A stretch of DNA of 64,000 nucleotides from positions 62,001 through 126,000 of the forward strand of contig JASPKZ010003845.1 in NCBI GenBank assembly GCA_030220185.1, given 5' to 3'. This document shows, one piece after another, positions 9,962 through 19,631 of the stretch (the first letter of the stretch is position 1; every line of letters begins with the position of its first letter). Position numbers and translations under genes: made by a program. The notes beneath the pieces are model-generated. The model was not told the origin of the DNA. It saw only the letters and a list, made by a program, of their open reading frames with translations, and did no database searches. This DNA comes from Diploptera punctata. Taxonomy: Eukaryota > Arthropoda > Insecta > Blattodea > Blaberidae.

Positions 9962-10395
9962 GACTAGCTAATACCCGGCGTGCGTTGCTACGCCTAAATA
10001 AATGAAATATTAAAGGTTAATTAAATTGTATGGTACATGCTGAAATGAACCAAACATGGCGGTTGCCAGTCTTTAATTTTGGATTTCAGGTAAACCCCCA
10101 CTTCATATTGTCGGATTTCGCTCACTTTTAGATGATACCTACCTCGGTTTATTTTAATAGGATATACTGAGTTTCGTTGTAGAACATGGAAAATTGTGAC
10201 CGCTAGAGCGATTTTTAATTTTTCACTTCTGGTGAACTCCTAACCTAATGGTTTTAGAGGGTCCAATTGTGAATCTAAACCATCGGGGGACCCAATAAGA
10301 CGCACACAAAAAAATAATCAAAATCGGTCCAGTCGTTTAGGACGAGTTCAGTGACAATCACACGTACAGAAGAATTACATATATAAAGATAAGTT
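9962..10395 (+). repeat. Interspersed repeat F, longer copy
   Basis: It starts near ATACCCGGCGTGCGTTGC and ends with AATCGGTCCAGTCGTTTAGG, then ACACGTACAGAAGAATTACA and an ATATAAAGAT end. Short 3' motifs of this kind are common at the ends of SINE/RTE-type repeats in arthropods. No open frame is seen. A minus-strand fragment lies at 586-695. Confidence 0.55.
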
Positions 10396-10409
10396 TATAC
10401 CAGGCAGAC

Positions 10410-10980
10410 TTACTCAAGAACAAAAATAGTGATAAACAATATAATTATATACCAAGTTCAGAATTTTAATTATTTGGGATGTCATTTAGGTAATGACAGA
10501 AATTTAGATAAACACACTAAAATACAACGATTCAATTATCTATGTAGCACAATTAAACGTACTTTATTGAATAAAACTATAAAAGAAACTATTTTTAAAT
10601 TTTACAAAGTATTGGCAGTTCCATCTCTTATCTATGGATGTGAAACCTGGGCATTAACAAAGCCAGATAGTAAACAAATAGAGGCTGCAGAAATGAAGAT
10701 GTTGAGAGCAATAGCAGAATACCAAAGGACCGATAAAAAGAAAAACGAAGATATAAGAACAGAACTTAATATATTTAATCTCTGTGAAAGAATAAAATAC
10801 TATCAAAATGCTTACCTTTAGCACTTATTACGAATGAATGAACAGCGTATACCAAGAAGAATGTATAATTATAAACCAAAAGGGAAAAGATTGTTGGGAA
10901 GATCATTGAAGAGATGGAAGGACCAATTCGACCTATAATGAGATCGGAACAGGCCATTGGGCTTAACCCTTGTTCTTGAT
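10410..10980 (+). pseudogene. LINE family B C-terminal fragment, plus strand
   Basis: The 130-codon frame at 10429-10821 contains FNYLGCHLGNDRN, then LAVPSLIYGCETWALTKPDS, then IEAAEMKMLRAIAEYQRTDK. A stop at about 10819 splits it from the last 100 bp, which still encode the RRMYNYKPKGKR and LGRSLKRWK segments. It ends in a GATGATGAT tail. It lacks RT catalytic motifs. Confidence 0.8.
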
Positions 10981-11597
10981 GATGATGACTTATTCATATT
11001 GAAACATATTCTAACTCTGTGCAAGCTTATTCATGTTCACACAATTTCAATATTATATATAAAGCAGGCAGCCAGGACCCAATGTTGAAACTGTTTGTTT
11101 CTGGTGTATATTGTTTTGTAAGTTTTATAAACGTTTCAATATGCCAAGAAAGTGATTAAATCATCCAATCTGTGCTACGTTTGTAATGAACCTACCTACA
11201 AGTCTCAGAGGCGAAAAAAAATGTTATTGGGCATTAAGCTGGCTATTCTGTTTAAGACTTGGTCCCAAATGCTGTGTAACTTGTGTTATGCTTCTCACTG
11301 GATGATAGCCTACATGCCATTTTCAGTTCCTCTGATTTTGAAAGGAACAGAAGGATCTTTCACCATATTGCTATTTCTGTTTAACTAACATTCAGGGAAT
11401 CACGTCCAAAACAAAATATACATTTAAGTATCTTAATTTGGCATTTGCTGTGACCTGTGTCATATAATGAAGAGTATCCTATACAAAAGTGTCCAGATTT
11501 CATGGCCACATGTGATAATTCCTACTCCGACTCAGTTCATACTGAAAGCCAGAGAAACATGTTAAGTGATTCTACATTTGAAGCTAATTGAAGACGC
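10981..11597. other. Unassigned region
   Basis: A 78-codon plus frame (11152-11388) has several cysteines but no recognisable arrangement. Nothing else is supported. Confidence 0.4.
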
Positions 11598-11598
11598 A

Positions 11599-11812
11599 GG
11601 TGCAAAAAGGAGGTAGCTCCATTTTCATAAACTTTTCAGGAGAAACAAAAAACTGAATGTGAAAGGTGTTAATAATATAACCAAAATTTTAGCAATGATT
11701 TAAGATAGTTCAGCATGAAACACAATCTTTTCGTGATCAGTTTCAGTTTTTTTTATTTACACGATTGTGTACAATCGCAATAAATCAGTTGGAGCTGCCT
11801 ACTTTTTGCACC
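11599..11812. repeat. Inverted pair of a 23 bp motif (CAAAAAGGAGGTAGCTCC type)
   Basis: The forward motif at 11599-11621 begins GGTGCAAAAAGGAGGTAGCT. A reverse-complement copy lies at 11790-11812, with three differences over the 23 positions. They enclose 168 bp. The same motif recurs at 12317-12514. No transposase or known terminal repeat is recognised. Confidence 0.6.
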
Positions 11813-12316
11813 GGAGAGTAGGCATTTGAAGAATTTATACCTAAAAACTTCTTAATAAGGAAAATATGATTAAATAATAAGAAATACAGCTTTACAAGAA
11901 GGTATTTATTACCATATATTTATTGAAACTGGTTAATAAGAAATACAATTTTATAGGAAGTTATTTATTATCATGTATTTATTTAAACTGGTTACCAATA
12001 TCACCAGACGCTGTCAGTGACGCTTTGATCAGAATCATGATGAGAATCTTCTCCCTGGCACTTCAGGTTGTCATAGAACTACATACAATTAGATGATACT
12101 CGTACGTATTTTGATACCATTTCTTTTACTTGAACAAACTTCGGCCGCTTGAGTAGTAGAGGTGCAGAATTAAGGTGCAAATCTTCGTTAAGTAAGATCA
12201 GTTTAGAACCATGTTTATGTAGAATATACCGTTTCTTCACAGAAGCGCTGGCACTAAAATATCTGTTTGAGAAGTGGCAAGTGCTGGTTCATCTCGTGGA
12301 AGCGTGACATCAATCT

Positions 12317-12514
12317 GTGCAAAAAGGGAGTAGCTCCGGTGCTACCTCTTTCTTGCTTCGAATGAAAGTTAGAGTTAACAACTTTCTTCATTCTCTTCAT
12401 TACGGATGGCATGGAGCTACTTCCTTTTTGCAACCATCAGAAGCAGGCTTCTTCTCTATATTATATACGAACTTAACTGCATTTCGGGAAAAAGTGGAGC
12501 TACCCCCTTTTTGC
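12317..12514. repeat. Cluster of further CAAAAAGGAGGTAGCTCC-type motifs
   Basis: There is a forward copy at 12317-12337 and reverse copies at 12412-12432 and 12495-12514, plus a weak reverse copy directly after the first at 12338-12356. Two overlapping plus frames (12317-12553 and 12406-12699) cross the cluster and translate the motif repeatedly; I do not regard them as established genes. Confidence 0.55.
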
Positions 12515-12699
12515 CCGGTGTCTTCAATTGTTCATCAGAACCTCACTTTTTAACTCAAGAAGATCTCATCGATCTTATATGGGATTTAAATTTGTCTAAA
12601 CAGTCTGCTGCGCTTTTAAATTCCGGGCTTAAAGATCAGATTCTAATAAAAAATATACAAGAATATGCGTTTATCGTAGTCGCGATAGTGATTACATAG

Positions 12700-13177
12700 A
12701 AAACGTGTCCAAAGAAAGCCATGTAGTATTTCTTTGTAGTAATGTTTGTTCAGTAATGAAGGCTCTTGGACATTAAATATCAGCCAGTTGAGTGTTAATT
12801 GACTCATCGAAACTTAGTATGAAGACTGTATTTATGCAGATTGCTGGATGAAAAAAAGAATGCAAATTGAAGGAATGTGAATATACAGGAAATGTCTAGT
12901 ATAATACTAGTTTACCCTACATCAGTCGTCAAGCGGGCGTTTAAGTTCCGAGTCTTAATACACTCGATACACCAGGCAAGCCACAGCTAAAATGGGTCAC
13001 TATAGACATTTCTGGTGTTCTCTCCTGACATTGGCGTAATTCCCCACTTCTGAGGTTTGGGCGCCTGGAGGTTTCACTGCCCCGATGATATGATGAGTGA
13101 TGATGATGATGATAGTGGTGCGCCAGAAGAGTCCTTAATCCTAAGCTTAATCTAAGACGAATATTAATGATGATGAT
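12700..13177. other. Unassigned region
   Basis: A GATGATGAT-type array lies near 13090-13118 and a weak one near 13167. Otherwise no supportable feature. Confidence 0.4.
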
Positions 13178-13341
13178 TGCGATGGCCATATGCTGTTCGG
13201 GGACCGTTTGAGCCTTAAAGTTTTCTGACATTTGTCTTACAGGTGAGGAAAAACCCCGATGAAACTCTCCCGACCGGGGATCGAACCCGGGCCTACTGCG
13301 TGACAAGGCAGCATGTCATCTCGAGACCACGGCGGAGGACC
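13178..13341 (-). mobile_element. tRNA-derived SINE (family S2), 5' part
   Basis: On the minus strand it reads GTCCTCCGCCGTGGTCTCGA (A-box region), then GCCCGGGTTCGATCCCCGGT (strong B box), then the body segment TAAGACAAATGTCAGAAAAC. The 3' half found in the 51390-51714 copy is missing or replaced by GAT repeats. Confidence 0.8.
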
Positions 13342-13689
13342 TGTGTTAGGGTAAACTGCCTACTTCCTCCCCAAGTCTTCTCATCCCTCAGTTGTATTCT
13401 TTTCGTCACCCAACTGTACCTGTTGCGCATGCCACTGACACGGAAGATATGAAAACGTGTTATAGTTGTTAGAAACAATACAGTATACAAAATATAACTG
13501 GAATATCTGCCGAGGTTTGATGAGCATACCTTTATTGTTAGGTTTGCAACTTGGATGCACTTAATTTCTGTCGTCTCTTGTGTGTATGTGATTTCAGAAT
13601 AGGAAATCTCATAACATTAGGGAATAATGGCCTAAACTTGAATATTCTATTCCTGGAAATAAAAACATATCAAATATCCCAATATGGAT

Positions 13690-14190
13690 CCTGAAAAGGT
13701 GTGTTTAACTTGCCTGCATTTAAAACTGGGAGTTACGAAAAAATGTAAAACCCGTAGATAAAATTTCTGTTACATTTAAGTGTCTGAAGTATAAATTTCC
13801 TAAAATAAGTGATGCAAAATTGAAGGAAGGAATTTTTATAGGGCCGCAAATAAAATCGCTAGCGTCGGATGAAGAACATTTCGAGGAAATGTTACATCCA
13901 CCGATAAAGCTCATGAAAATCTTTCAAAAATGTGTGTTGTGCATTTCTTGATAAGCGAAGAAGAAAACCATAATGAAATACTGAGTAACCTTCTCAATTC
14001 ATACAAAGTAATGCATTCACTTCTTGGATTCTCACCTAGATTTATTCCCTGAAAATCTTGGGACTGTGTCTGATGAACATGGTGAATCTTTTCATCAGCA
14101 GATTTCTACTAATGGAAAATACGTACTAAGGTAAATGGAATCCTAGTATGCTGACCGACTACCGCTGGACAATGAAGATAGACATCTCGG
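13690..14190 (+). pseudogene. Remnant of an uncharacterised transposon-associated protein (SDEHGE family)
   Basis: In shifting plus-strand frames I read FIGPQIKSLASDEEHFEEML (about 13830-13890), then HFLISEEENHNEIL, LLNSYK and, near 14049-14100, FPENLGTVSDEHGESFHQQI. I recognise this order (GPQI, a FLG/NY segment, a DSYK segment, then FPENLG..SDEHGE.FHQ) from a protein family repeated many times in insect and spider genomes and of no known function. Stops and frameshifts break it here. It carries no catalytic motif I can name. The family assignment is from memory and was not tested. Confidence 0.55.
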
Positions 14191-14226
14191 AGGCGAAATC
14201 ATAACATACCGGTACAATCTTTTATC

Positions 14227-14970
14227 TATCTATAATGGCGTAGTCCATTCTTGAGCCATATCTTCTCCTTTGTAAGGAGATACTGGACAAACTCCCAGTT
14301 ACCTGGGTCCAGATTTGAGAAGTTACCTTCTTACCACAATATTGACACTAGGTCACAAGATAACAATCTGCTAACAATCCTTCTTCATAGCACATCCTCT
14401 TATTATACTTCTTTCACAGTAGCCTCTGCCCGCTCCTGGAATTTCCTTCCTGAAGATATCAGGGGTTGCCAACACTTGGCTCTTTTAAGTCACGCTTATA
14501 CAAATACATGTTGTTAAATAATTAATTTTTCTCGACAACAAAATTTATTCTACGTCGTTAATAGTTATTTTTATCTGACATTTCTATCTTCTACATTTAA
14601 TATTTCAATCGTTTGCTATAGATTAAAATAGGCATATTTTGTAAATAATAATTATATTGTACACGTACCATGTTTATATATGTTTATTATTAATAATAAT
14701 AGGAAAAGCGCGCACAAAACTGCATTATTATGTATCTGATGTATACCAGCAACGATTGTGTTCTCTTTAAACAGACACTGAAATGATACCTGTCACACGA
14801 TTTATCACAGAGCTTACACACGCAGTCAGTTGACGGATCAAGATTATATGTTTATTGTAATTTAGATGTAAGAATATTTTTTGTATTTTTTAACCTGGTT
14901 GAGTGGTATACAAGGCCTTAAAGCCTTAACTCTGCCAGGTAAAATAAAGCTATTATTTATTTATTTAAAA
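14227..14970 (+). pseudogene. L2/CR1-like LINE 3' end with RT C-terminus and 3' UTR
   Basis: The frame at 14251-14517 ends with FTVASARSWNFLPEDIRGCQ, the C-terminal signature of L2/CR1-type RTs. It is followed by about 370 bp of A+T-rich 3' UTR and the terminal motif GGCCTTAAAGCCTTAACTCT, then AAAATAAAGCTATTATTTAT. The RT core is absent. The first ~50 bp resemble SINE segment G, so the junction at about 14275 may be an older repeat boundary. Confidence 0.75.
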
Positions 14971-14977
14971 GTTGATT

Positions 14978-15308
14978 TTTTAGTTACTTTATTTGCTCGT
15001 ATATGTCATGGATGGCATGCTGTCAACACACCGACAGTATGAGACATCTAACAGACAACTAAGGTATTATTAAATACTACGACATTGATGTTGGTAAATT
15101 TTGCAAAGACGCTTCTTTATTCAGGCTTAAGGATCTTTTACCGGTCTGAAAATCTTCAGATTCGGGACCCACGGTTTAAAGTCCTTCCCGAGGGACTTGC
15201 TCCTTGGATTTTTCCGTTCTAAAAATTCCATTGACCCCGGCCGGGCTTGAACCCGCGACCCTTGGAAATAGAGGCAAGGAGCATAATCACTAGTCCACCG
15301 CGGCTGAT
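14978..15308 (-). mobile_element. tRNA-derived SINE S1 with 3' segment G
   Basis: On the minus strand it runs from a tRNA-like head (GCCGCGGTGGACTAGTGATT, B box in GGGTCGCGGGTTCAAGCCCG) through the CCTGAATAAAGAAG body end into segment G (ACTGTCGGTGTGTTGACAGC). The same head-body-G order is present at 29762-30141, which supports one ~350-400 bp element. Confidence 0.75.
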
Positions 15309-15337
15309 ATACAACCTTTTAAGTAGACCAAAATTAG

Positions 15338-15339
15338 GC

Positions 15340-15377
<38 letters not shown>
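15338..15377. repeat. (TA)n microsatellite
   Basis: About 40 bp of pure TA. Confidence 0.95.
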
Positions 15378-15380
<3 letters not shown>

Positions 15381-15429
15381 AGTGTACTAATTATTTTAGA
15401 ACTTTAAAACACATGCCACAAAATAACCT

Positions 15430-15688
15430 GCATATTGGAAAAAACACCTGGAAACAAACATATTTGAACTCAACATGGAGATCATAATTAAATTTGATTT
15501 ATTTAATCCTTGTGAAACAACTGGAAATCTCACGTAAGAAGAATGAGTCGAACAAGAATACCACGTCAATTCTTAAATTACCAGCCACAAGGCAAGCGAT
15601 CCTTGGGCAGACACTTCAAACGTTGGATTGAGACCGTAACAGACCTCTAGGCCTATCACATGAAAGGAAGAAGAAGAAGAACCCTTGA

Positions 15689-15690
<2 letters not shown>
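15430..15690 (+). mobile_element. LINE family B 3' end
   Basis: The segment around 15540-15640 encodes RMSRTRIPRQFLNYQPQGKR and LGRHFKRWIE in plus frame, matching the end of LINE B proteins, and ends in GAAGAAGAAGAAGAA at 15666-15680. It is short and 5'-truncated. Confidence 0.65.
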
Positions 15691-15691
<1 letters not shown>

Positions 15692-15726
<35 letters not shown>

Positions 15727-15770
15727 AGTAATCTTGCCATCTCGAACTTTTCTGAGAAGAAAGTTAAAAA

Positions 15771-15812
<42 letters not shown>
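15692..15812. repeat. Two (TA)n arrays
   Basis: Arrays at 15692-15724 and 15776-15812 flank about 50 bp of unassigned DNA. Confidence 0.9.
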
Positions 15813-15815
<3 letters not shown>

Positions 15816-16263
15816 GTAGTAGGACTTTATTAGACGAAAAGTAAGATATTTACAATATTATTTACCGATATGGGTCGCACGGGCAGTAAGCCGTACGTGC
15901 TGTTGACAGTCCGTTACAATAAAGTAATAATTGGTACTAGAGTAAAGAAAAATAAACAACAAAAAAGCAATAACATTACAATTACATAAAGAAAACACAA
16001 TAATAATATTACAATTAAATAATAACACAATAGCATTATACACTAAAACATTAACATTACAATTACATAAAGAAAACACAATAATATTACAATTAAATAA
16101 TAACACAATAGCATTATACACTAAAAGAAACATTAACATTACAATTACATAAATAAAACACAATAATATTACAATTAAATAATAACACAATAGCATTATA
16201 CACTAATTAATTTATATATATAATTGTTAATAATTAATGGTATTGCATTTTGATAACATATAT
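15813..16263 (-). mobile_element. 3' UTR of zinc-finger LINE, with ~81 bp minisatellite
   Basis: On the minus strand the end reads CGTCTAATAAAGTCC followed by a TACTACTAC tail, a polyadenylation-like signal plus short tandem tail. Inside, 15971-16205 is three near-identical tandem units starting at 15971, 16052 and 16134. Each contains TAACATTACAATTACATAAA and CACAATAGCATTATACACTA. The 112-codon minus frame here is simply the translated minisatellite. Confidence 0.7.
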
Positions 16264-16840
16264 TTATTCATGAATGAGTGTTGTCCTTATTTCCCGCGTT
16301 TTGTGCAGAAATTTACCGAGGTTTATCCAATTTTCTGGATTTACCAATAACTCGTAGTATGCCAATCTTTCCCGATTTGAATTTAGAAATATTTCCGGTA
16401 ATAACTGACGTCTCCAATATTCTAAATCATTACATTTTCCTAATATATGTATCTCATCTTCAAAGTTCCCGCACATTGGACATATTCTCATATCGTGATC
16501 GTCGCTAATTTTTAGAAATTTCTATGTCCCTAGCCTAAACCAAGCAAGCCCTGATCTCTCCTTAAATCCTAGGTTGAATATATACGATTCTTTTCCCCAG
16601 ACGTGTTTTAGGTCTCTTTGTAAACACAGTGAGCGTTTTTCTGTACATTCGGCGAAAGTATCTTGTTGGTTTATATCTAAGTACTTCCTCCTTATTTTTC
16701 TCCACATGTTCTTGCGATTCTCAGTCCCTTTTTCCCATATCCAGCCCATCCCAATCTTTTGGAGTTCTCTCCTAACCTCGTCTGCCCAAAATTTAACATC
16801 TATGTTTTTAATTTGGTGGTCGTAACTATATATATATATA
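16264..16840 (-). pseudogene. LINE ORF2-like C-terminal fragment with CPMCG zinc finger
   Basis: Two minus frames join at about 16500-16530: an upstream basic segment (FWADEVRRELQKIGMGWIWE, NMWRKIRRKYLDINQQDTFA, then SGLAWFRLGT) and a downstream segment with MRICPMCGNFEDEIHILGKC. The latter is a C-X2-C-X8-H-X4-C motif of the kind found at the C-terminus of I/R1/R2-like RT proteins. A stop separates the two. No RT core is present. A divergent non-LTR ORF is the best explanation; the clade is not determined. Confidence 0.6.
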
Positions 16841-16901
16841 ATTATAACTAAATTTTTGACATTGAGCAATGCAAGCTTAATATGACATGATAAGAAAATT
16901 A

Positions 16902-17004
16902 TATATATATATATATGTTCTCCATTATTACTAGTTGGAGTGAGAATTCGGTCCTGACATCTAGTGATACTGGAGAATATAATATATATATATATATATA
17001 TATA
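16902..17004. repeat. (TA)n arrays around a short spacer
   Basis: TA arrays near 16902-16916 and 16980-17004. A third lies at 17121-17151, on the far side of the tRNA-like sequence. Confidence 0.85.
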
Positions 17005-17031
17005 AAGAAAGATAAATGTTTGTATTGGATT

Positions 17032-17102
17032 TGCCTGGTAGTATAATGGATAGCATCCTGGGGTACCAACCCAGAGGTCCGGGTTCAAATCCCGTTCAGG
17101 CA
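17032..17102 (+). tRNA. tRNA-like sequence, anticodon position ACC, probably non-functional
   Basis: The 71-nt segment folds with a 7-bp acceptor (TGCCTGG with TCAGGCA, one G-U), an anticodon arm CTGGG/CCCAG with loop GTACCAA, and a T arm CCGGG-TTCAAAT-CCCGT with one mismatch. The anticodon would be ACC (Gly), which eukaryotic nuclear tRNA sets do not normally use, and the D stem pairs poorly. It is therefore more likely a tRNA pseudogene or the head of a young SINE than a working gene. It is embedded between TA arrays. Confidence 0.5.
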
Positions 17103-17117
17103 TTTCATTTTTTATCA

Positions 17118-17145
<28 letters not shown>

Positions 17146-17154
<9 letters not shown>

Positions 17155-17625
17155 CAGTCATTCTTCCAGTTATACGTTTTGTATAGATGAGAAACACGAT
17201 CTCTTACTTTAAGGGAGGATAAAATATTATTAATATTTGAGAATAAAGTACTTAGGGACTTCTTTTATCAAAGAGAGACGAACAAACAGATGGTTGGAGA
17301 AAATGTAATAACAATTGGCAACACGATCTTTGTGGGAAACTAAATTGTATAATAACAGTTAAGACCTGTAGAATATGATCGGCAGTACATGTGGTACGAA
17401 TGGGGGATTAAAGACCGGCATGGAATCTTCTTGTAGGAAAACCAGAGATAAATGTCCTTCTGGCCAAGAATGAGGAGAGAGAATAACATTGAACATGAAT
17501 TGAGGGAAGTGAGTATTATACAGGAGACTTTGGAAAACATTTAGTCCGGATATGGATGTATGGAGAGCTTATATCTGTGCTGTCATGAACCCTTATTCTC
17601 GATAGTGTCAGTGAGTTAGTATATT
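17146..17625 (+). pseudogene. LINE family A, 3' part, plus strand
   Basis: The plus strand runs from AVILPVI-like sequence (ILPVIRFV) through a LREDKI and EYLRD region, to GVRIWMYGELISVLS and the terminal TCGATAGTGTCAGTGAGTTA. Frames are broken. It lies 50 bp from an oppositely oriented copy at 17675-18225. Confidence 0.75.
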
Positions 17626-17674
17626 TTCGTAATTTCTGACTTAACAAAATTTACACTGTAAATGCATAGGCGTG

Positions 17675-18225
17675 ACTGACTAACTCACTGGCTCTATCGA
17701 ATCCGTAGGTTAATGGCCGCGCGGACATAAGCTATCCGTACATACATACATCCCAATCCTGAGCTAATGTTTTCCAATCATCCCCTGTATAATTTGCTTC
17801 CCTCCAATCATGGATAATGTTTTCTCCCACTTCATTCTTGGTCTACCATCTGGGTGTTTTCCTTCTGAATTTCCTACAAGAAGCTTCCATACACCTCTTT
17901 CATTCCCCATTCGTGTCATATGTCCTGCCCATCGCAGTCTACCAGACTTAATTGTTCTTATTTTATATGGCTTCCTATACATACTATGTACCTCACCATT
18001 ATGCAGTTTTCTCCATTCAGCTGTCTGTTCATCTCTTTTTGGCTCAAAAGTTTTTCTAAGAACTTTATTCTCAACTACTCCTAATCTTCTTCCCTCCCTT
18101 AAAGTAAGATTCCATGTTTCGCATCCATATAATATAACCGGGAGAATAACAGTTTTATAAATTTTCTGTTTAACGTTTTTTAAAGGAGTTGGGACGACAA
18201 GAGTCCCTGTAATGTATAATAGCAT
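17675..18225 (-). pseudogene. LINE family A, minus strand, 153-codon frame
   Basis: A minus frame at 17764-18225 carries LKNVKQKIYKTVILPVILYG, then REGRRLGVVENKVLRKTFEP, EWRKLHNGEVHSMYRKPYKI and GRLRWAGHMTRMGNERGVW. It ends in a frame break near the GRPRMKWE segment. It is colinear with the reference at 989-1740. The 3' end (TAACTCACTGGCTCTATCGA) faces the 3' end of the plus copy at 17146-17625. Confidence 0.8.
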
Positions 18226-18229
18226 GCCT

Positions 18230-18710
18230 ACCCAAAATGAAAATCAAAATCCGCCACTGGTGTGTGTCTCAACTCATATCTAAGGCTATGATTTACACTG
18301 TGTAGTGTAGTTAATGGAATTGTATGTTGGTAAGTTTGCGATATACCAACAACAGGTAGAATTTGGTAGGGTGGAGCGCAGGCGTGCGAAGCGTAGCGCG
18401 TGGTGAAAGAATATTGAAGAGGCATTCCCGCAGCGTGAAACCTGGTGTAGTGTCGTGTGTGATACCTGTGTGCCTAGATTCTGACACCACCGAGTGATTG
18501 TACTCCTGAAGTCAATTTCATTACGACTCGACTTTTTGCAAGTAAGATCGACTTTGTGTTTGCTATCTCTGTCAATTCTAAAAACTAACACAGAACCACG
18601 ACCAGTATTGTTTTGACGCGACTCTTTCTACTATTTACTCTTATTGTTTATATGTTTCGTAATTTTGCAATACCGCATGTTTTCTGTTTACAAAGATACT
18701 ATACTGTGTC
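18230..18710. other. Unassigned region
   Basis: A 101-codon minus frame (18286-18591) overlaps a second short minus frame. Neither has a domain I recognise. No repeat partner was found within the window. Confidence 0.4.
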
Positions 18711-18714
18711 CGAG

Positions 18715-19245
18715 CTAAGTTTCAGTTGTATTGTAAACAAACTTGCATAAGTTATTACTCTGTCGACTCCAAATCGTGCTGCTACTTTTACCCGCCATAT
18801 GAGTGAATTGTGTACGGGATTGTCTTAGATACAAACATTTTCTTGGGTTATATAGTATTTTACGAAAAATAAGAGTAAATACAAGATAAGATGGTACCAA
18901 TAATTTGTAACTTCCATTTCTTATTTATTCATGATAAAAGTTATATTATGAGTCTACCTAATCAGATATTTACGCTTTTTCCATGATGTCAAAAGATTTC
19001 CGTTATTTCCAATTTCATTACGAGCAGCATTTATGCTCAATGTTAAATCTAACCTGTAAATTCTGCTGTCATTTTCATCACATCTTCAGTGGCTATATAG
19101 GATATTTTTCACTAAAGTATTTGAAAACATTCAAGATAATTTGTTTCTCCCTGCTTTTCAAAAGCTTTCCTTTTTTTTTTATGCTTCAAAAATTGTATAG
19201 GAGAAACAGCCGTTTGAACAACTGAAATTCGTAAGAATTAAACAA
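18715..19245. repeat. Unclassified repeat X, first copy, left part
   Basis: This aligns colinearly with 28465-28960: shared blocks include GTAAACAAACTT, TACTCYGYCGACTCC, CTACCTAATCAG, TGTAAATTCTGCT and ATATTTTTCACT. The copy is interrupted after about 19245 by LINE DNA and resumes at about 20670. No coding frame is conserved between the copies. Confidence 0.7.
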
Positions 19246-19251
19246 TAAATG

Positions 19252-19630
19252 TCATCATCATCATCACCATCTTCAAGGTATGGGCCTGTTGACCCATTCC
19301 GCTCCCCGCTGCACAATATGCTACAGGTCGTCCTTCCAACGTCTTTTAGGTCTTCCTACATTTAATATTTAATTTTAGGAAGTTATATTTCGAGGTTATT
19401 TTAATTATATTATTTTTGGTCTGGACATCTTACCTCAATATTAATGCTGATTTGTTCTTGAACATGTTTCAAAACAATTCTGTTTTATCTTCAGCTTTCC
19501 CAGACTGGGAAAGCTGAAGATAAAACAGAATTGTTTTGAAACATGTTCAAGAACAAATCAACATTAATATTGAGGTAAGATGTCCAGACCAAAAATAATA
19601 TAACTTCCTACATTTCTTCGGCCTTCAGAT
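19252..19630 (-). mobile_element. LINE 3' fragment interrupted by a hairpin insertion
   Basis: It begins on its left with CATCATCATCATCACCATC (a GATGATGATG tail on the minus strand) and GTTGACCCATTCCGCTCC, followed by CAACGTCTTTTAGGTCTTCC, a LINE B-like 3' end. The sequence stops at 19363 and resumes at 19616 beyond the hairpin. Confidence 0.55.
19364..19603. repeat. Long near-perfect hairpin (foldback insertion) with 12 bp direct repeat
   Basis: The DNA is palindromic around 19504. Arms 19406-19503 and 19505-19602 are complementary over about 98 bp with one mismatch and a single unpaired base at the centre. A further ~12 bp (TAGGAAGTTATA) pairs beyond a 20 bp interruption in the left arm. 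The direct repeat CTTCCTACATTT flanks it at 19352-19363 and 19604-19615. This fits insertion of a foldback element. No open frame or known terminal repeat is present. Confidence 0.85.
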
Positions 19631-19631
19631 C

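Noticed and set aside
12941..13306. A 121-codon minus frame with RSRPGFDPRSGE
   Set aside because: This is a SINE tRNA head and body read as protein, a common false gene call.
15858..16196. A 112-codon hydrophobic minus frame resembling a membrane protein
   Set aside because: It is the translation of three ~81 bp minisatellite units in a LINE 3' UTR.
15966..16206. CRISPR-like array
   Set aside because: Units are contiguous tandem copies without unique spacers, and the context is a eukaryotic LINE.
16522..17118. A 198-codon minus frame
   Set aside because: Only the part below about 16840 is LINE code; the rest crosses TA microsatellites and the tRNA-like sequence.
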